DNA of 64,000 bases from Methanospirillum purgamenti (GTDB lineage Archaea > Halobacteriota > Methanomicrobia > Methanomicrobiales > Methanospirillaceae): NCBI RefSeq assembly GCF_018502485.1, contig NZ_CP075546.1. One strand, 5' to 3'. Below the pieces are notes generated by a model that saw only the letters and a program-made list of their open reading frames with translations, was not told the DNA's origin and ran no database searches. How positions within the stretch are numbered: the stretch's first letter is position 1; each line of letters begins with the position of its first letter. Below, piece after piece: positions 1 through 9,296 of the stretch. The position numbers and the translations under genes were made by a program.

Positions 1-68
1 CCTCATCACCATAAAGCGGTATAAAATAAATGTAACATTTCCACTCCTTGATTTTCACGGGGGCTTTC

Positions 69-554
69 ATGGACAGTTTTGATAAGATACTTCTTCGTGA
101 ACTTGAAAAGGGAATCCCATTACAATCTCATCCCTATTCAATTATCGGAGAACGAATTGGAATGACCGGGGAAGAGGTTATACAAAGAATTGAAAACCTC
201 AAACAGGCAGGTGTTATCAGGCGGATAAGGGCACGGATAAACCAGCGAAGTGTGGGTATAATTGCAAATGCCCTGGTCGGATGGAAAATCCCGGAGGAAG
301 AAACAGATAATGCAGGAAAAGCTCTTGCAGCACTCCCCGGTATTACCCATTGTTATCAACGGTCAATTGTTCCCGGACGATGGGAATATTCACTCTATAC
401 GGTTCATCACGGATGGTCCCATGAACGGGTCATCCAGGAGATCAGAATGATTGCAGAAAAAACCGGATTTCATGACTATATTATCCTTTTCAGTACAGAT
501 GAATATAAAAGAACACCCCATACCAGGGTCGATGACCTAGATTGTGCAATATGA
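69..554 (+). CDS. ahbB: Siroheme decarboxylase subunit (AhbA/AhbB family)
   Basis: This is an Lrp/AsnC-type protein of the siroheme decarboxylase family. In the alternative archaeal haem pathway AhbA and AhbB together remove two carboxyl groups from siroheme. The N-terminal third is a winged helix (IGERIGMTGEEVIQRIENL, about residues 30-50) and the rest is the RAM-like domain with a VPGRWEYSLYTVHHG stretch typical of AhbA/B. I chose ATG 69, which follows a G-rich ribosome site, over an upstream TTG at 48. The stop overlaps the ahbC start (ATGA at 551-554), so the two are probably coupled. AhbA and AhbB are paralogues, so the A/B assignment is uncertain. Confidence 0.8.
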   Translation: MDSFDKILLRELEKGIPLQSHPYSIIGERIGMTGEEVIQRIENLKQAGVIRRIRARINQRSVGIIANALVGWKIPEEETDNAGKALAALPGITHCYQRSIVPGRWEYSLYTVHHGWSHERVIQEIRMIAEKTGFHDYIILFSTDEYKRTPHTRVDDLDCAI

Positions 555-1729
555 ACCGAATTACTCAGTGCCTGCATGGTAAAGGAACCGTCAGCTCTAT
601 GATGGCCGGAGAGGGGAAGACTGATGAGATTAGGCCGGAATATCTTGCCTATTCTCCAACTCTCCGGCCCGTTGTCTTCTGGAACCTGACCCGGAGATGT
701 AACCTCTCCTGTGAACACTGTTACAATGCATCAGGAAGAGACCGGGGAACGGAAGATGAGTTGTCAACGAAAGAGGCATTATCCTTTCTTGATGACTGTA
801 GGCAACTTCGTGTCCCGGTTCTTCTGCTTACCGGTGGAGAACCCCTGATGAGGGATGACATCTGGGAACTTGCATCCTATGCCCGTGATATTGGTATTAA
901 AACGGCTATCAGCACAAATGGAACTCTAATCACTCCGGAGATTGTGAAAAAGATCAAGGAATCCGGAATCGGCTATGTAGGCATCTCACTTGATGGGGCA
1001 CGGGCAGAGACTCATGACCGATTCAGAAATTCTTCGGGAGCCTTTGAAAAATCAGTCCAGGCATTTTCATATTGCCAGGAAGCTGGGATCAGGTGTGGTG
1101 TCAGAGTCACTCTGACTCGTGAGAATATGCATGAACTCGGTGACCTGATTGACCTTGCTCTTCAGATTGGAGCATGCAGGCTCTGTGTATACTGGTTGGT
1201 TCCATCCGGACGGGGTGCTGCATCATATGATGCCCTCCAGCTGACCAGAGACGAGGTATGTGCTGCCCTTGACCTATTGCAACAGTATGCACAAAAAACG
1301 GAATCATCGGTTATGGAATTTCTGACGGTTGACGGACCGCAGGATGCAATACATCTGCTTGAGTGGATGGAAAATTCCGGTTATGAGGATCTGCCTGAAG
1401 CAAAAAATCTTGTTGCCTCCATGAAAGGAGGATGCAGTGCTGGTATAAGGGTGGCAAATGTGACCGAGACCGGTGACGTCTATCCATGCCAGTTTGCACA
1501 ATTACCAGAGTTTCGAATCGGTTCAATACGGAAACAATCCTTCTCCGAAATCTGGAATGATCCGAATAATCCGGTGCTCAAATTGTTCAGGGAAAAAAAG
1601 GAGCATCTGACCGGGAAGTGCCGATCCTGTTCATACCTGGACCTCTGCGGAGGAGGATGCCGGGTCAGGGCATACTGGCAGTCCGGTGATTTTCATGCTG
1701 ATGATCCGTTCTGTTTTATAAAAAGGTAG
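551..1729 (+). CDS. ahbC: Radical SAM haem-pathway enzyme (AhbC, possibly AhbD)
   Basis: This is a radical SAM enzyme with a C-terminal SPASM-like cysteine region. The CxxxCxxC cluster motif is C50-C54-C57 in RRCNLSCEHCY, and the SAM-binding GGEP follows near residue 95. The tail holds further cysteines (YPCQF, CRSCSYLDLCGGGC, FCF) for auxiliary clusters. AhbC converts didecarboxysiroheme to Fe-coproporphyrin; AhbD makes haem from that. The N-terminal layout before PVVFWNLTRRC looks more like AhbC/NirJ. The ATG overlaps the upstream stop, and a TTG at 542 is in frame but less likely. Coupling to the AhbA/B gene makes haem biosynthesis the likely role; which step is not certain. Confidence 0.75.
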   Translation: MNRITQCLHGKGTVSSMMAGEGKTDEIRPEYLAYSPTLRPVVFWNLTRRCNLSCEHCYNASGRDRGTEDELSTKEALSFLDDCRQLRVPVLLLTGGEPLMRDDIWELASYARDIGIKTAISTNGTLITPEIVKKIKESGIGYVGISLDGARAETHDRFRNSSGAFEKSVQAFSYCQEAGIRCGVRVTLTRENMHELGDLIDLALQIGACRLCVYWLVPSGRGAASYDALQLTRDEVCAALDLLQQYAQKTESSVMEFLTVDGPQDAIHLLEWMENSGYEDLPEAKNLVASMKGGCSAGIRVANVTETGDVYPCQFAQLPEFRIGSIRKQSFSEIWNDPNNPVLKLFREKKEHLTGKCRSCSYLDLCGGGCRVRAYWQSGDFHADDPFCFIKR

Positions 1730-1809
1730 TTTTTGGCTCTCTTAATTCAACCATTCTTTTCCGCTGATAGTGAAGGTTCTTAAAAGAGGGAGTGAAATCT
1801 GAATCAGCT

Positions 1810-1818
1810 TTTATAAAA
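1810..1818 (+). promoter_or_regulatory. TATA box before first MarR gene
   Basis: TTTATAAAA lies 62 bases before ATG 1880, in a 150-base gap after ahbC. With archaeal spacing, transcription would start near 1840 and give a leader of about 40 bases. Confidence 0.45.
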
Positions 1819-1879
1819 ATCTAGTTTTTCCGAAAAGAATTATCGGTGAAGAATATGAATAAATACAGAAGATTGATAC

Positions 1880-2326
1880 ATGTCCACCCAGAATCATGAG
1901 ATGGTTGCTGAAAAACTGATTGAACTATTGGAGATTGGAATTGATCAGTTTACTCGAAATACCCGCCCCTTTTTATCAGGTATACAAGAGGCACAGTATC
2001 GGCTTCTTTATTATCTCTGTCAGTTTCCCATGGAAAGTATGACCAATCTTGGAAAGATGATGTATATCTCAAAACCATACATGACTGTTCTTGTTGATTC
2101 TCTCATCAAAGATGGGTATGTGCAGCGTCTGTCTGATCCCCATGATCGACGAATTATAAATATTGCCATAACTGATGCCGGACGTGAAAAATTACGGGAG
2201 ATACGGGTGCTTATGGCTGAAAACCTTCGAAATCAGATCCAACGGATAAAGCAATCAGATCTTGATGTGCTTGAATCGGCAGCGACACAGATTATTGAAG
2301 TCTACAAGAAATACCTAATCCGATAA
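1880..2326 (+). CDS. MarR family transcriptional regulator
   Basis: The 148-residue protein has the MarR winged helix: a recognition-helix region NLGKMMYISKPYMTVLVDSL (about 54-73) and a wing with DPHDRRIINIAITDAGREKL (about 86-105). Family members bind DNA as dimers and often respond to small hydrophobic ligands. It is closely similar to the next gene, and the pair precede a COG1361-RND exporter, so control of that exporter is a reasonable inference. No operator was identified in the leader. Confidence 0.85.
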   Translation: MSTQNHEMVAEKLIELLEIGIDQFTRNTRPFLSGIQEAQYRLLYYLCQFPMESMTNLGKMMYISKPYMTVLVDSLIKDGYVQRLSDPHDRRIINIAITDAGREKLREIRVLMAENLRNQIQRIKQSDLDVLESAATQIIEVYKKYLIR

Positions 2327-2353
2327 TTTTTTGCTATTTTTTCTATTCTTTTC
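2327..2353 (+). terminator. T-rich archaeal terminator
   Basis: Four T runs follow the stop of the first MarR gene, without a hairpin. T tracts of this kind terminate archaeal RNA polymerase. Readthrough to the second MarR gene cannot be excluded. Confidence 0.4.
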
Positions 2354-2480
2354 TAAAATAAGTTTTATTAATTTTAATTGTTTTTAGAGGGTGATACTTT
2401 TTATGCACTATTCAATAAAATAATTGTTCATTAAGATAACTATTTATTTACTGAATGGATATATGTTCATGTAGAACGGA

Positions 2481-2924
2481 ATGAAGAATGAGACTACACA
2501 GGATCAGGCCTTAGATGTTCTGATAGATCTGATGGAATTTTACCATGAAAAGCTCTTCAAGGCAGAGTACGAGGAGTTAACCGGAATACAAGTAGCACAA
2601 TTTCGCCTCCTAATCCAGTTGCATAACACTCCTATGCTTCCCATGTCAACATTGGGAAAAATGCTTTACATATCCAGGCCTTATATGACTTCTCTCGTAG
2701 ATTCTCTTGTCCAGGAAAATCTTGTTGAACGGCATTATAACCCCCATGATCGTCGTGTCATCAATGTCAGTATCTCTGAAAAAGGACGGGAAAAACTGCT
2801 ATCCATCAGAAATCGAATTCGGAAACAGTTAAAATGCCTGATATCAGGTCTTCAGGAGTCTGACCTGCAAATTCTCTGCACATCTGGGAAAGATCTCACA
2901 GGAGTAGTCTCAAAACTTCATTAA
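2481..2924 (+). CDS. MarR family transcriptional regulator (paralogue of the upstream gene)
   Basis: This 147-residue MarR protein matches its upstream neighbour closely across the winged helix (TLGKMLYISRPYMTSLVDSL and NPHDRRVINVSISEKGREKL). The N- and C-terminal dimerisation helices differ more. A purine-rich site (GAACGGA) sits just before ATG 2481. The tandem arrangement points to local duplication and divergence. It is 82 bases from the exporter partner gene in the same direction, so it is the more likely local regulator of the exporter. Confidence 0.85.
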   Translation: MKNETTQDQALDVLIDLMEFYHEKLFKAEYEELTGIQVAQFRLLIQLHNTPMLPMSTLGKMLYISRPYMTSLVDSLVQENLVERHYNPHDRRVINVSISEKGREKLLSIRNRIRKQLKCLISGLQESDLQILCTSGKDLTGVVSKLH

Positions 2925-3005
2925 TTCCGACTACCAAAAACTCATCCCATAGCAATCGTTCATCCTTCTACAAAACATGCAATGAGATGAGATGTCAGGA
3001 GTTAT

Positions 3006-4466
3006 TTGGATAAAACCCTTGAAAAACCGGATAAAAACGGTTCTCCTGATTTTTGGAACGTTGGGGCAAACACTATGACAAATAATTCTCATTCATTGAT
3101 ACCAGAAAAGCAGGTATTTTTATCGGATTCACATCAAAAGACCGGAAGAACTTGTATTTCAATTGGCTGGAACTTCGTACTCATTTTGACAACTCTCATG
3201 GTGCTCTCTGCATGTATTACAACCCCTGTTTTAGCAGGAACAAAATACATGTCAGGATCTCCGGATCTTTCTGTCAGTATAGAAGGAAATAATGAATTTA
3301 CTCCAGGTACATCTGTTCCTTTAACGGTTATGGTACAGAACTCCGGAATTAATCAGATGAAATTTGTGCAGTCAGGAATTGTTGAAACAGATGACAATCC
3401 AAGTACGGCAAAGATGGTTACCGTAACGCTTCATCCAGGAGACAGTCCGATCCTTGTAAAATCCGATTCACAAATGATTGGTGACGTTGATAGCTCAGAA
3501 AGTGTTCCGGCAACTTTTGAGATTCGGATTCCTGATGAGGCACGAGCCGGAACATATAATGTACCGATTGTTCTTGACTACACCTATCTTGGAAATTCAG
3601 AACAGGTTGGAACCGATAGCATAGTTTATCGGTATATCAACAAGAAAGACGAAAAAATCCTACCTTTTGTAGTAAAATCTGCAATTAATCTTGACATTGT
3701 TGATATTCAATCAGATAGCATCAGTGCTGGAAGCTCTGGTTATATTACACTGACTTTAAAAAACACCGGTACAGATGCAGGTAAAAAAGCAGTTGCTAAA
3801 TTGGTTCGTGATGAAAATTCTCCGATCATTCCGGTAGACAGTAATGTGTTTTTGGGAGAATTTAATCCGGATGATACCATGCAGGCAAAGTTTAAGGTTT
3901 CGGTATCAGAAGATGCTGAGCCCCACCAATATCCCCTGAGCCTGCTCGTTACCTATGAGAATGCAGATGGAGAAACCGTTGATACTCCCGTTCAAAAGTT
4001 TGGCATTCCGGTTGGATCTAAAGTAACATTCACCATAACCAATCCTCCAGCAGAGATTAGACCTGGACAAAAAGTTATTCTCGAGGTTGGTTACAGGAAT
4101 GATGGATCTGTTCCAGTGTTTGGCGCAGAAGCCAGATTAAGTGCAGTGGATCCATTCACCAGTGACGATGATCTTGCATATATTGGAGACCTCAAACCAG
4201 GAGAGACCGGGATTGCACACTTTAAGGTATCTGTTGGAAGTGATGCTACAGTCAAATCATATGGTCTTGACTCAGAAGTAAAATACCGGGACGCTCTGGA
4301 TGACAGTCAGATATCTGATACCATTAAAATACCAGTGACAATTGTAGAGAAAGAAGGTATTGGAGCCCTGCTAGGAAATCCTATTGTCATAGCTGTACTG
4401 CTCATGATAATTCTTGGGGCCGGATATTACATATATACGAATCGGAAGGCCATACCGACGAAATAA
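3006..4466 (+). CDS. COG1361-type membrane-anchored protein with CARDB-like domains
   Basis: This 486-residue protein has an N-terminal hydrophobic segment (about 54-76) that acts as signal or anchor, then roughly three Ig-like repeats. Each repeat has motifs of the type LTLKNTGTDAG or VGYRNDGSVPV, usual for CARDB/COG1361 domains. A C-terminal membrane helix is at about 458-478, followed by a short basic tail, so the body is outside the cell. It is 12 bases from an HAE3 RND exporter; such proteins commonly sit beside these exporters and may act as an extracellular adaptor (inference). The start is TTG 3006 with AGGAG just upstream; ATG 3075 after GGGG is a good alternative. Confidence 0.7.
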   Translation: MDKTLEKPDKNGSPDFWNVGANTMTNNSHSLIPEKQVFLSDSHQKTGRTCISIGWNFVLILTTLMVLSACITTPVLAGTKYMSGSPDLSVSIEGNNEFTPGTSVPLTVMVQNSGINQMKFVQSGIVETDDNPSTAKMVTVTLHPGDSPILVKSDSQMIGDVDSSESVPATFEIRIPDEARAGTYNVPIVLDYTYLGNSEQVGTDSIVYRYINKKDEKILPFVVKSAINLDIVDIQSDSISAGSSGYITLTLKNTGTDAGKKAVAKLVRDENSPIIPVDSNVFLGEFNPDDTMQAKFKVSVSEDAEPHQYPLSLLVTYENADGETVDTPVQKFGIPVGSKVTFTITNPPAEIRPGQKVILEVGYRNDGSVPVFGAEARLSAVDPFTSDDDLAYIGDLKPGETGIAHFKVSVGSDATVKSYGLDSEVKYRDALDDSQISDTIKIPVTIVEKEGIGALLGNPIVIAVLLMIILGAGYYIYTNRKAIPTK

Positions 4467-4478
4467 GGGTGTAACCTT

Positions 4479-6722
4479 ATGAATTCTATTTTTTCTGGTC
4501 TGGCAAATCTGATAGTTCACAAACCAGGACTTGTATCAAAGGTAGTCCTGGTGATGATGGTTGTGTCCCTTTTTGGGATGACGATGCTGTCAATGGCCAC
4601 GGGGAACGCTACTTATACTGACATAACATCTCCACGGGGGATTATGTTGGAACATTATACCGATACTTTTGAGAAAGAATCGGTGATCCTAATCTTGGAA
4701 TGTGATGATTCAACAAGCCCACAGGTTTTGAATTATCTGAATACCATAACTCCGTCTTTACAACACCTCCAGTATGTTAATTCTGTAACCAGTATTGTTG
4801 ATGTTATAAAACCTCTTCATAATGGAACGATTCCATCATCTTCACAGGAAATAAAAGAGGTCAAATCAAAAATTCCAGACTCCATCCTGAGTAAACTGGT
4901 TCCATCCCAGCTTATGACCCTTGTTCAGATAACCCTTCAGCCAGGTCTTTCAGATGACCGGAAGACAGTTGCTCTGAATAATATACAATCATTCATTGAC
5001 AGTACCAGTATACCTCCTGGTGTTTCTATTCATATTTCCGGTCAGGCTGCATTTCAACAACAGATGAAGCAGGAGATGAGCAAATCAATGGGGATCCTCA
5101 TCGGTGCAGCTCTTATTCTCATGGTTATCGTGCTCAGTCTTCTCTTTAGTTATGTCAACCACCGGTTTTTACCTATTCTGATGGTAGCAGTTGGTCTTTT
5201 GCTGACCTTCGGATTCATGGGTCTTTTTGGTATTCAGATCAGTATGACTGTGATGGCTGCATTTCCAGTCCTATTAGGTCTTGGTATAGACTATGCGATT
5301 CAGATTCACTCGCGACTTGAAGAAGAAGCAAGAGATCATCCACTCTCTGAAGCCATAACAACAACCATAACCAAGACTGGGCCGGCAGTTATGTATGCCA
5401 TGTTTGCAACAGCAATCGGATTTGCAGCCATGTATGTCTCTCCGGTTCCGATGATTCAGGGATTTGGCCTGGTTAGCATTATCGGAGTTATGTTCTGTTA
5501 TCTGACATCATTAGTTGGCATCCCTCTCATCGCAGTATTTATTCAATATAAACCAAAAGGCCATGGAACCTCAAAGATGGCAGATACTATTGATAATGGA
5601 CTTTCAAAGACAGCGGTCTGGATAGCAAAACGCCCGGTTCCCATTCTGATGGTGGTATTATTCGTTGCAATCATAGGTATTCAGGCTGATACGATGATAC
5701 CGGTCAGTACTGATGAAAATACCTTTGTGCCGTCAGATATGCCTGCAAAAGTGAATATGGAGAAGGTGACCCGCGTATTGGGATCTACGACATCAATTCC
5801 TCTTCTTATTACCGGGTCAGATGTTCTCTCGCTTGATGCCATTCAATGGATACAAACATTCTCTGAGTTTGAAAAAGAGACCAAATCTAAAATAATTGGT
5901 GTTTCAAGCATTGTGGATTATATTTTACTCTATAATGATGGAGTAATGCCCCGGACACAGAGTGAATTAAACACTGTTTTAGATAAAATTCCGGATACTC
6001 AGAAGGAACAATTTGTCAATGGCAGGATGGAAACTGTCATTCAGATCTCGACGGTTGATCTCGAGACCGACCAGATGACAAGTATAAAGAAGCAGATTGA
6101 AGGGGATCTTGTCTTTATCACGCCCCCACCAGGGGTTCAGGCTCATATTACGGGTTCATTTGAACTCTTCTCTACCCTTGTACCGGAGCTTGTTGACAGT
6201 AAGGAACTTATGATCTACCTGGGATTCCTGTTTATCGTCGTCTTTCTGATTGTTGTATACCGGAATGTAAATGCTGTTTCTCCAATTGTTCCGATTATTG
6301 CCATTGTTGGATGGAACGGCGTTGCAATGTACGTATTTGGGATTGATTATAATCCTATGACAGCATGTCTTGGGTCCATGACTATTGGTATTGCTGCGGA
6401 GTGGACAATTCTTGTGATGGAACGGTACCTTGAAGAGCGGGAGGTTACCTCTGATCCTATTGAAGCGATTAAAAATAGTGTCAGAAAGATTGGATCTGCT
6501 ATTCTGGTTTCAGGGCTTGCTACGTTCTTTGGATTTTCAGCATTACTCTTTGCTACCTTTCCAATCATCAGTAATTTTGGCCTGACAACGATCATCGCTC
6601 TTGCATTTTCATTGATTGGAGCGATTGTGGTGATGCCAGCAATATTATCCTTCATTGATCAGATTGTTCATGGGGTTGAAAAGATTGAAGAAGAAGTTCT
6701 TCATATCCCTCATAAACCATAA
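4479..6722 (+). CDS. RND superfamily exporter, HAE3/MMPL type
   Basis: The 747-residue protein has the RND plan: a membrane helix near 17-37, a large external loop, a block of five or six helices, then the same again. TM4 carries GLGIDYAIQIHSRLEEE and TM10 the matching GIAAEWTILVMERYLEE, where polar residues typically couple transport to ion flow. Archaeal HAE3 exporters are thought to move hydrophobic or amphiphilic compounds, including lipids; the substrate here is unknown. The gene follows the COG1361 protein and two MarR regulators, which together look like one regulated export unit. Confidence 0.88.
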   Translation: MNSIFSGLANLIVHKPGLVSKVVLVMMVVSLFGMTMLSMATGNATYTDITSPRGIMLEHYTDTFEKESVILILECDDSTSPQVLNYLNTITPSLQHLQYVNSVTSIVDVIKPLHNGTIPSSSQEIKEVKSKIPDSILSKLVPSQLMTLVQITLQPGLSDDRKTVALNNIQSFIDSTSIPPGVSIHISGQAAFQQQMKQEMSKSMGILIGAALILMVIVLSLLFSYVNHRFLPILMVAVGLLLTFGFMGLFGIQISMTVMAAFPVLLGLGIDYAIQIHSRLEEEARDHPLSEAITTTITKTGPAVMYAMFATAIGFAAMYVSPVPMIQGFGLVSIIGVMFCYLTSLVGIPLIAVFIQYKPKGHGTSKMADTIDNGLSKTAVWIAKRPVPILMVVLFVAIIGIQADTMIPVSTDENTFVPSDMPAKVNMEKVTRVLGSTTSIPLLITGSDVLSLDAIQWIQTFSEFEKETKSKIIGVSSIVDYILLYNDGVMPRTQSELNTVLDKIPDTQKEQFVNGRMETVIQISTVDLETDQMTSIKKQIEGDLVFITPPPGVQAHITGSFELFSTLVPELVDSKELMIYLGFLFIVVFLIVVYRNVNAVSPIVPIIAIVGWNGVAMYVFGIDYNPMTACLGSMTIGIAAEWTILVMERYLEEREVTSDPIEAIKNSVRKIGSAILVSGLATFFGFSALLFATFPIISNFGLTTIIALAFSLIGAIVVMPAILSFIDQIVHGVEKIEEEVLHIPHKP

Positions 6723-6738
6723 TTTTTCTGTTTTTTTC
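6723..6738 (+). terminator. T-rich terminator after RND exporter
   Basis: Runs of five and seven T follow the exporter stop codon directly. This separates the exporter unit from the phosphatase gene. Confidence 0.4.
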
Positions 6739-6844
6739 ACAGAATTCAGTTTTTAACGACCATTTTCTGAATAATCTATGGTAGTGTATTAAATGAGTAG
6801 AGAGGTAGGATATATCTCTTTCAAACGCGATGCTCATATAGGGT

Positions 6845-7639
6845 ATGCATACAATAAAACAGCGGATTGAAGCCTCCTTTTTCACCAATAAAGGAGGAAC
6901 CAGGTCAAATAACGAAGATGGGTTGTTGGTTTTAAACACGCTCATATCCAATCTATCCATGAAAATTCCTGAATCATTTCATGGAGATGTTACACATGCA
7001 ATCTTTTGTGTTGCAGATGGTATCGGAGGGGAACAAAAGGGTGAAGTGGCAAGTCAAGTTATCCTGACACATCTTCGAGATCATTTCTCGGAAATAACTG
7101 ATGAAGAGACCTTCTCCTCTGTTGCATATGGGGCGAAAGAACAACTGGAAATGTACGTGGAAAAATATCCAGAAGCATCAAATCTTGGCTGTACTCTTGC
7201 AGGGCTTATTATTCATGATGATAAAGCACTTATTTTTAATATCGGGGATTGCAGGGTATATAGGATTAATGGAAAATTCTTTGAACGGATAACGAAGGAT
7301 CATTCTGTCGTTCAGCATCTTCTTGAAGAAGGAGTAATTACCGAGGACGAGATGCGGTATCACCCACGGAAAAATATCGTTACATCCTCTATTTCTGGCG
7401 ATGGAATAAAAGATTCTATCCATGTCTGGTTTAAATCAATTTCTCTTCGGGATCAGGATCTTTTTTTCATATGTTCTGATGGGATATGGGAATGTTTCTC
7501 ACAGGATGAACTGGAGATGATATTTGAGAAGTATCCCGGATATGCATTCTGCGAGAAGGTTCTGGTTGCCGCCCTTGCCCGCCAGGCATCAGATAATGTT
7601 ACGGCTATCCTACTCTCAACCACACAAAGTCAGTCATAA
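6845..7639 (+). CDS. PP2C family protein serine/threonine phosphatase
   Basis: This 264-residue single-domain phosphatase has the PP2C metal-binding motifs in order: RSNNEDG (about 20-26), VADGIGG (about 58-64), IGDCRVYRI, KDHSV, FICSDGIWE and a final ASDNVTAILL. The aspartates that bind the two metal ions are all present, so it should be active. No membrane segment is visible, so it is cytoplasmic. Its stop overlaps the next start (TAATG at 7637-7641), and a kinase lies one gene further on. The natural role is to remove phosphate placed by that kinase. Confidence 0.92.
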   Translation: MHTIKQRIEASFFTNKGGTRSNNEDGLLVLNTLISNLSMKIPESFHGDVTHAIFCVADGIGGEQKGEVASQVILTHLRDHFSEITDEETFSSVAYGAKEQLEMYVEKYPEASNLGCTLAGLIIHDDKALIFNIGDCRVYRINGKFFERITKDHSVVQHLLEEGVITEDEMRYHPRKNIVTSSISGDGIKDSIHVWFKSISLRDQDLFFICSDGIWECFSQDELEMIFEKYPGYAFCEKVLVAALARQASDNVTAILLSTTQSQS

Positions 7640-9246
7640 TGAGTTCTCTGATTGTTGTTGAAGTCAGCCTGGTTCATTCGGATGATGATACTGGACAGTC
7701 ATTTTCATGGATTGAAAAAAGGGTTCAGGATTTACTATCGGGTGTGACCAGGAGATATGATTCGCTCACTCAAAAAACTCCAAAGATCACCAGATTATAT
7801 GATGATCTTATAAAAAGGGGAGAATCTTTTCTAAAAAAAGATCCAATAACCTGGAAAACACCAGATTCTGCTCGAAAGGCGATGGAATCACTATTTAGAA
7901 AAGCAGAGCGGTTCAAAATAGTGCTTGTTCAAATCCTTTTAGAAGAACATGAGATTAAACTCATGGAAGAGACATATCTGAATGAGATACAACGATACCT
8001 TTCTGGTCTATCTGATGAGCACCTCATGAGTGTTGAAAATCAGCAATATGTTGCTTTTTCTCAAAAAGTAATGAGGATATCAGATGTAGAATCATTATCC
8101 GACAGGATACTACAATATAAAACACTCATACCTGAACTTGCACTTCTTTACCATACCAGCAGACAGAAGCGTCCGCTTATACACAACCGGATAAATGAGC
8201 TAAAGAAGGAGCTTGCTTCACTAGAGTTAAAACAAGTTTCTATGCAGGATCTGGAGATAATTCATTCTTTCACAAAAGAGATTTCCAAGATTTTCGGTCA
8301 TGGTGATGTCAACCTTCAGGAAACACAATTAATTGAGATAGATGCCCGTATCTCTGCATTTTCACACCAGATATCTGGATTTGAACATACAGATATGGGC
8401 GATTTAAAAAAATCCGATATTGAAACAAGTCTAAATAAAGTCCTTATAACAAAAGAAGCATCAAAAGATCTTTTAGTCCTTGAAGCGGATTTTTTTCATG
8501 GACGAATCAGGTTTTTAGATTATGATAATACAGAAGACGATGATTATGAGCCAGTGGATAAAGATCTTCCGTCCGAAAGATTAGCATTACAGCGAGATAA
8601 TCTACAGCTTGAATATGGACTGCTCAAAGAAAAAATCCCTGAAAAAACAGTAATACGGCAGGAGCTTGATGAGATGATTCAATCTCTTTCGGTTGATCCT
8701 GATGCCGGAGCTTTACTTGATGCAGCCATGATCCTCTTTCATGATCCCTTCCCTGAACTCCGTGAACTCGCTGTTATCAGAAGACAATACGATACATATT
8801 TTCTCCAGAAAAAAAGAAAATCGCTATCTGATGATGAGTGGGAGCGTGTAATTATGGCTCTAAACAATCATCTTCAGGTAATGGGGTATCGGGTTCATCT
8901 GAAAAAAATGAACCATCTCCGTGATGCATTTCGAAAAGCCAGTATCGAGATAGGAACTCCTCTTCCTCATTATTCGGTGATGATTTCAGTAAATCCGCTA
9001 GATGAACTCGTCTTCAGAATGGTGAGAGTTGTCGATGGGCTTGATATGAATGAATTTGATCCTGATCGTATCCAAGAGAATGATGTCACATCTTCCAAAG
9101 CCTGGAGTGATGATTTTGATTCTCTCACCAATGAACTAAAAGATGAGAACATTGTGTTAATTGAGCGTCTTCGAAAAAACCCGGAAGAAGTGCCGATCCA
9201 TCAGGTAACGCGGTTTGATCTCCTGACTGATGACTACATTTCTTAG
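7639..9246 (+). CDS. Large helical protein of unknown function in phospho-signalling island
   Basis: I do not recognise this 535-residue protein. It is soluble, strongly charged and mostly helical, with predicted coiled-coil-like stretches around residues 60-130, 180-260 and 330-400. An acidic patch (NTEDDDYEP) is near 296-304. The last 110 residues look more globular, with a beta-like segment (HYSVMISVNPLDELVFRMVRVV). No P-loop, membrane helix or cysteine motif is visible. It overlaps the PP2C stop by one base and precedes the kinase by 50 bases, so it is probably co-expressed and could be the substrate or scaffold of the pair. Confidence 0.75.
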   Translation: MSSLIVVEVSLVHSDDDTGQSFSWIEKRVQDLLSGVTRRYDSLTQKTPKITRLYDDLIKRGESFLKKDPITWKTPDSARKAMESLFRKAERFKIVLVQILLEEHEIKLMEETYLNEIQRYLSGLSDEHLMSVENQQYVAFSQKVMRISDVESLSDRILQYKTLIPELALLYHTSRQKRPLIHNRINELKKELASLELKQVSMQDLEIIHSFTKEISKIFGHGDVNLQETQLIEIDARISAFSHQISGFEHTDMGDLKKSDIETSLNKVLITKEASKDLLVLEADFFHGRIRFLDYDNTEDDDYEPVDKDLPSERLALQRDNLQLEYGLLKEKIPEKTVIRQELDEMIQSLSVDPDAGALLDAAMILFHDPFPELRELAVIRRQYDTYFLQKKRKSLSDDEWERVIMALNNHLQVMGYRVHLKKMNHLRDAFRKASIEIGTPLPHYSVMISVNPLDELVFRMVRVVDGLDMNEFDPDRIQENDVTSSKAWSDDFDSLTNELKDENIVLIERLRKNPEEVPIHQVTRFDLLTDDYIS

Positions 9247-9296
9247 CACATACCTTAATTCTTATCCGATCCTATACATGGTATCCACAGTGTTGT

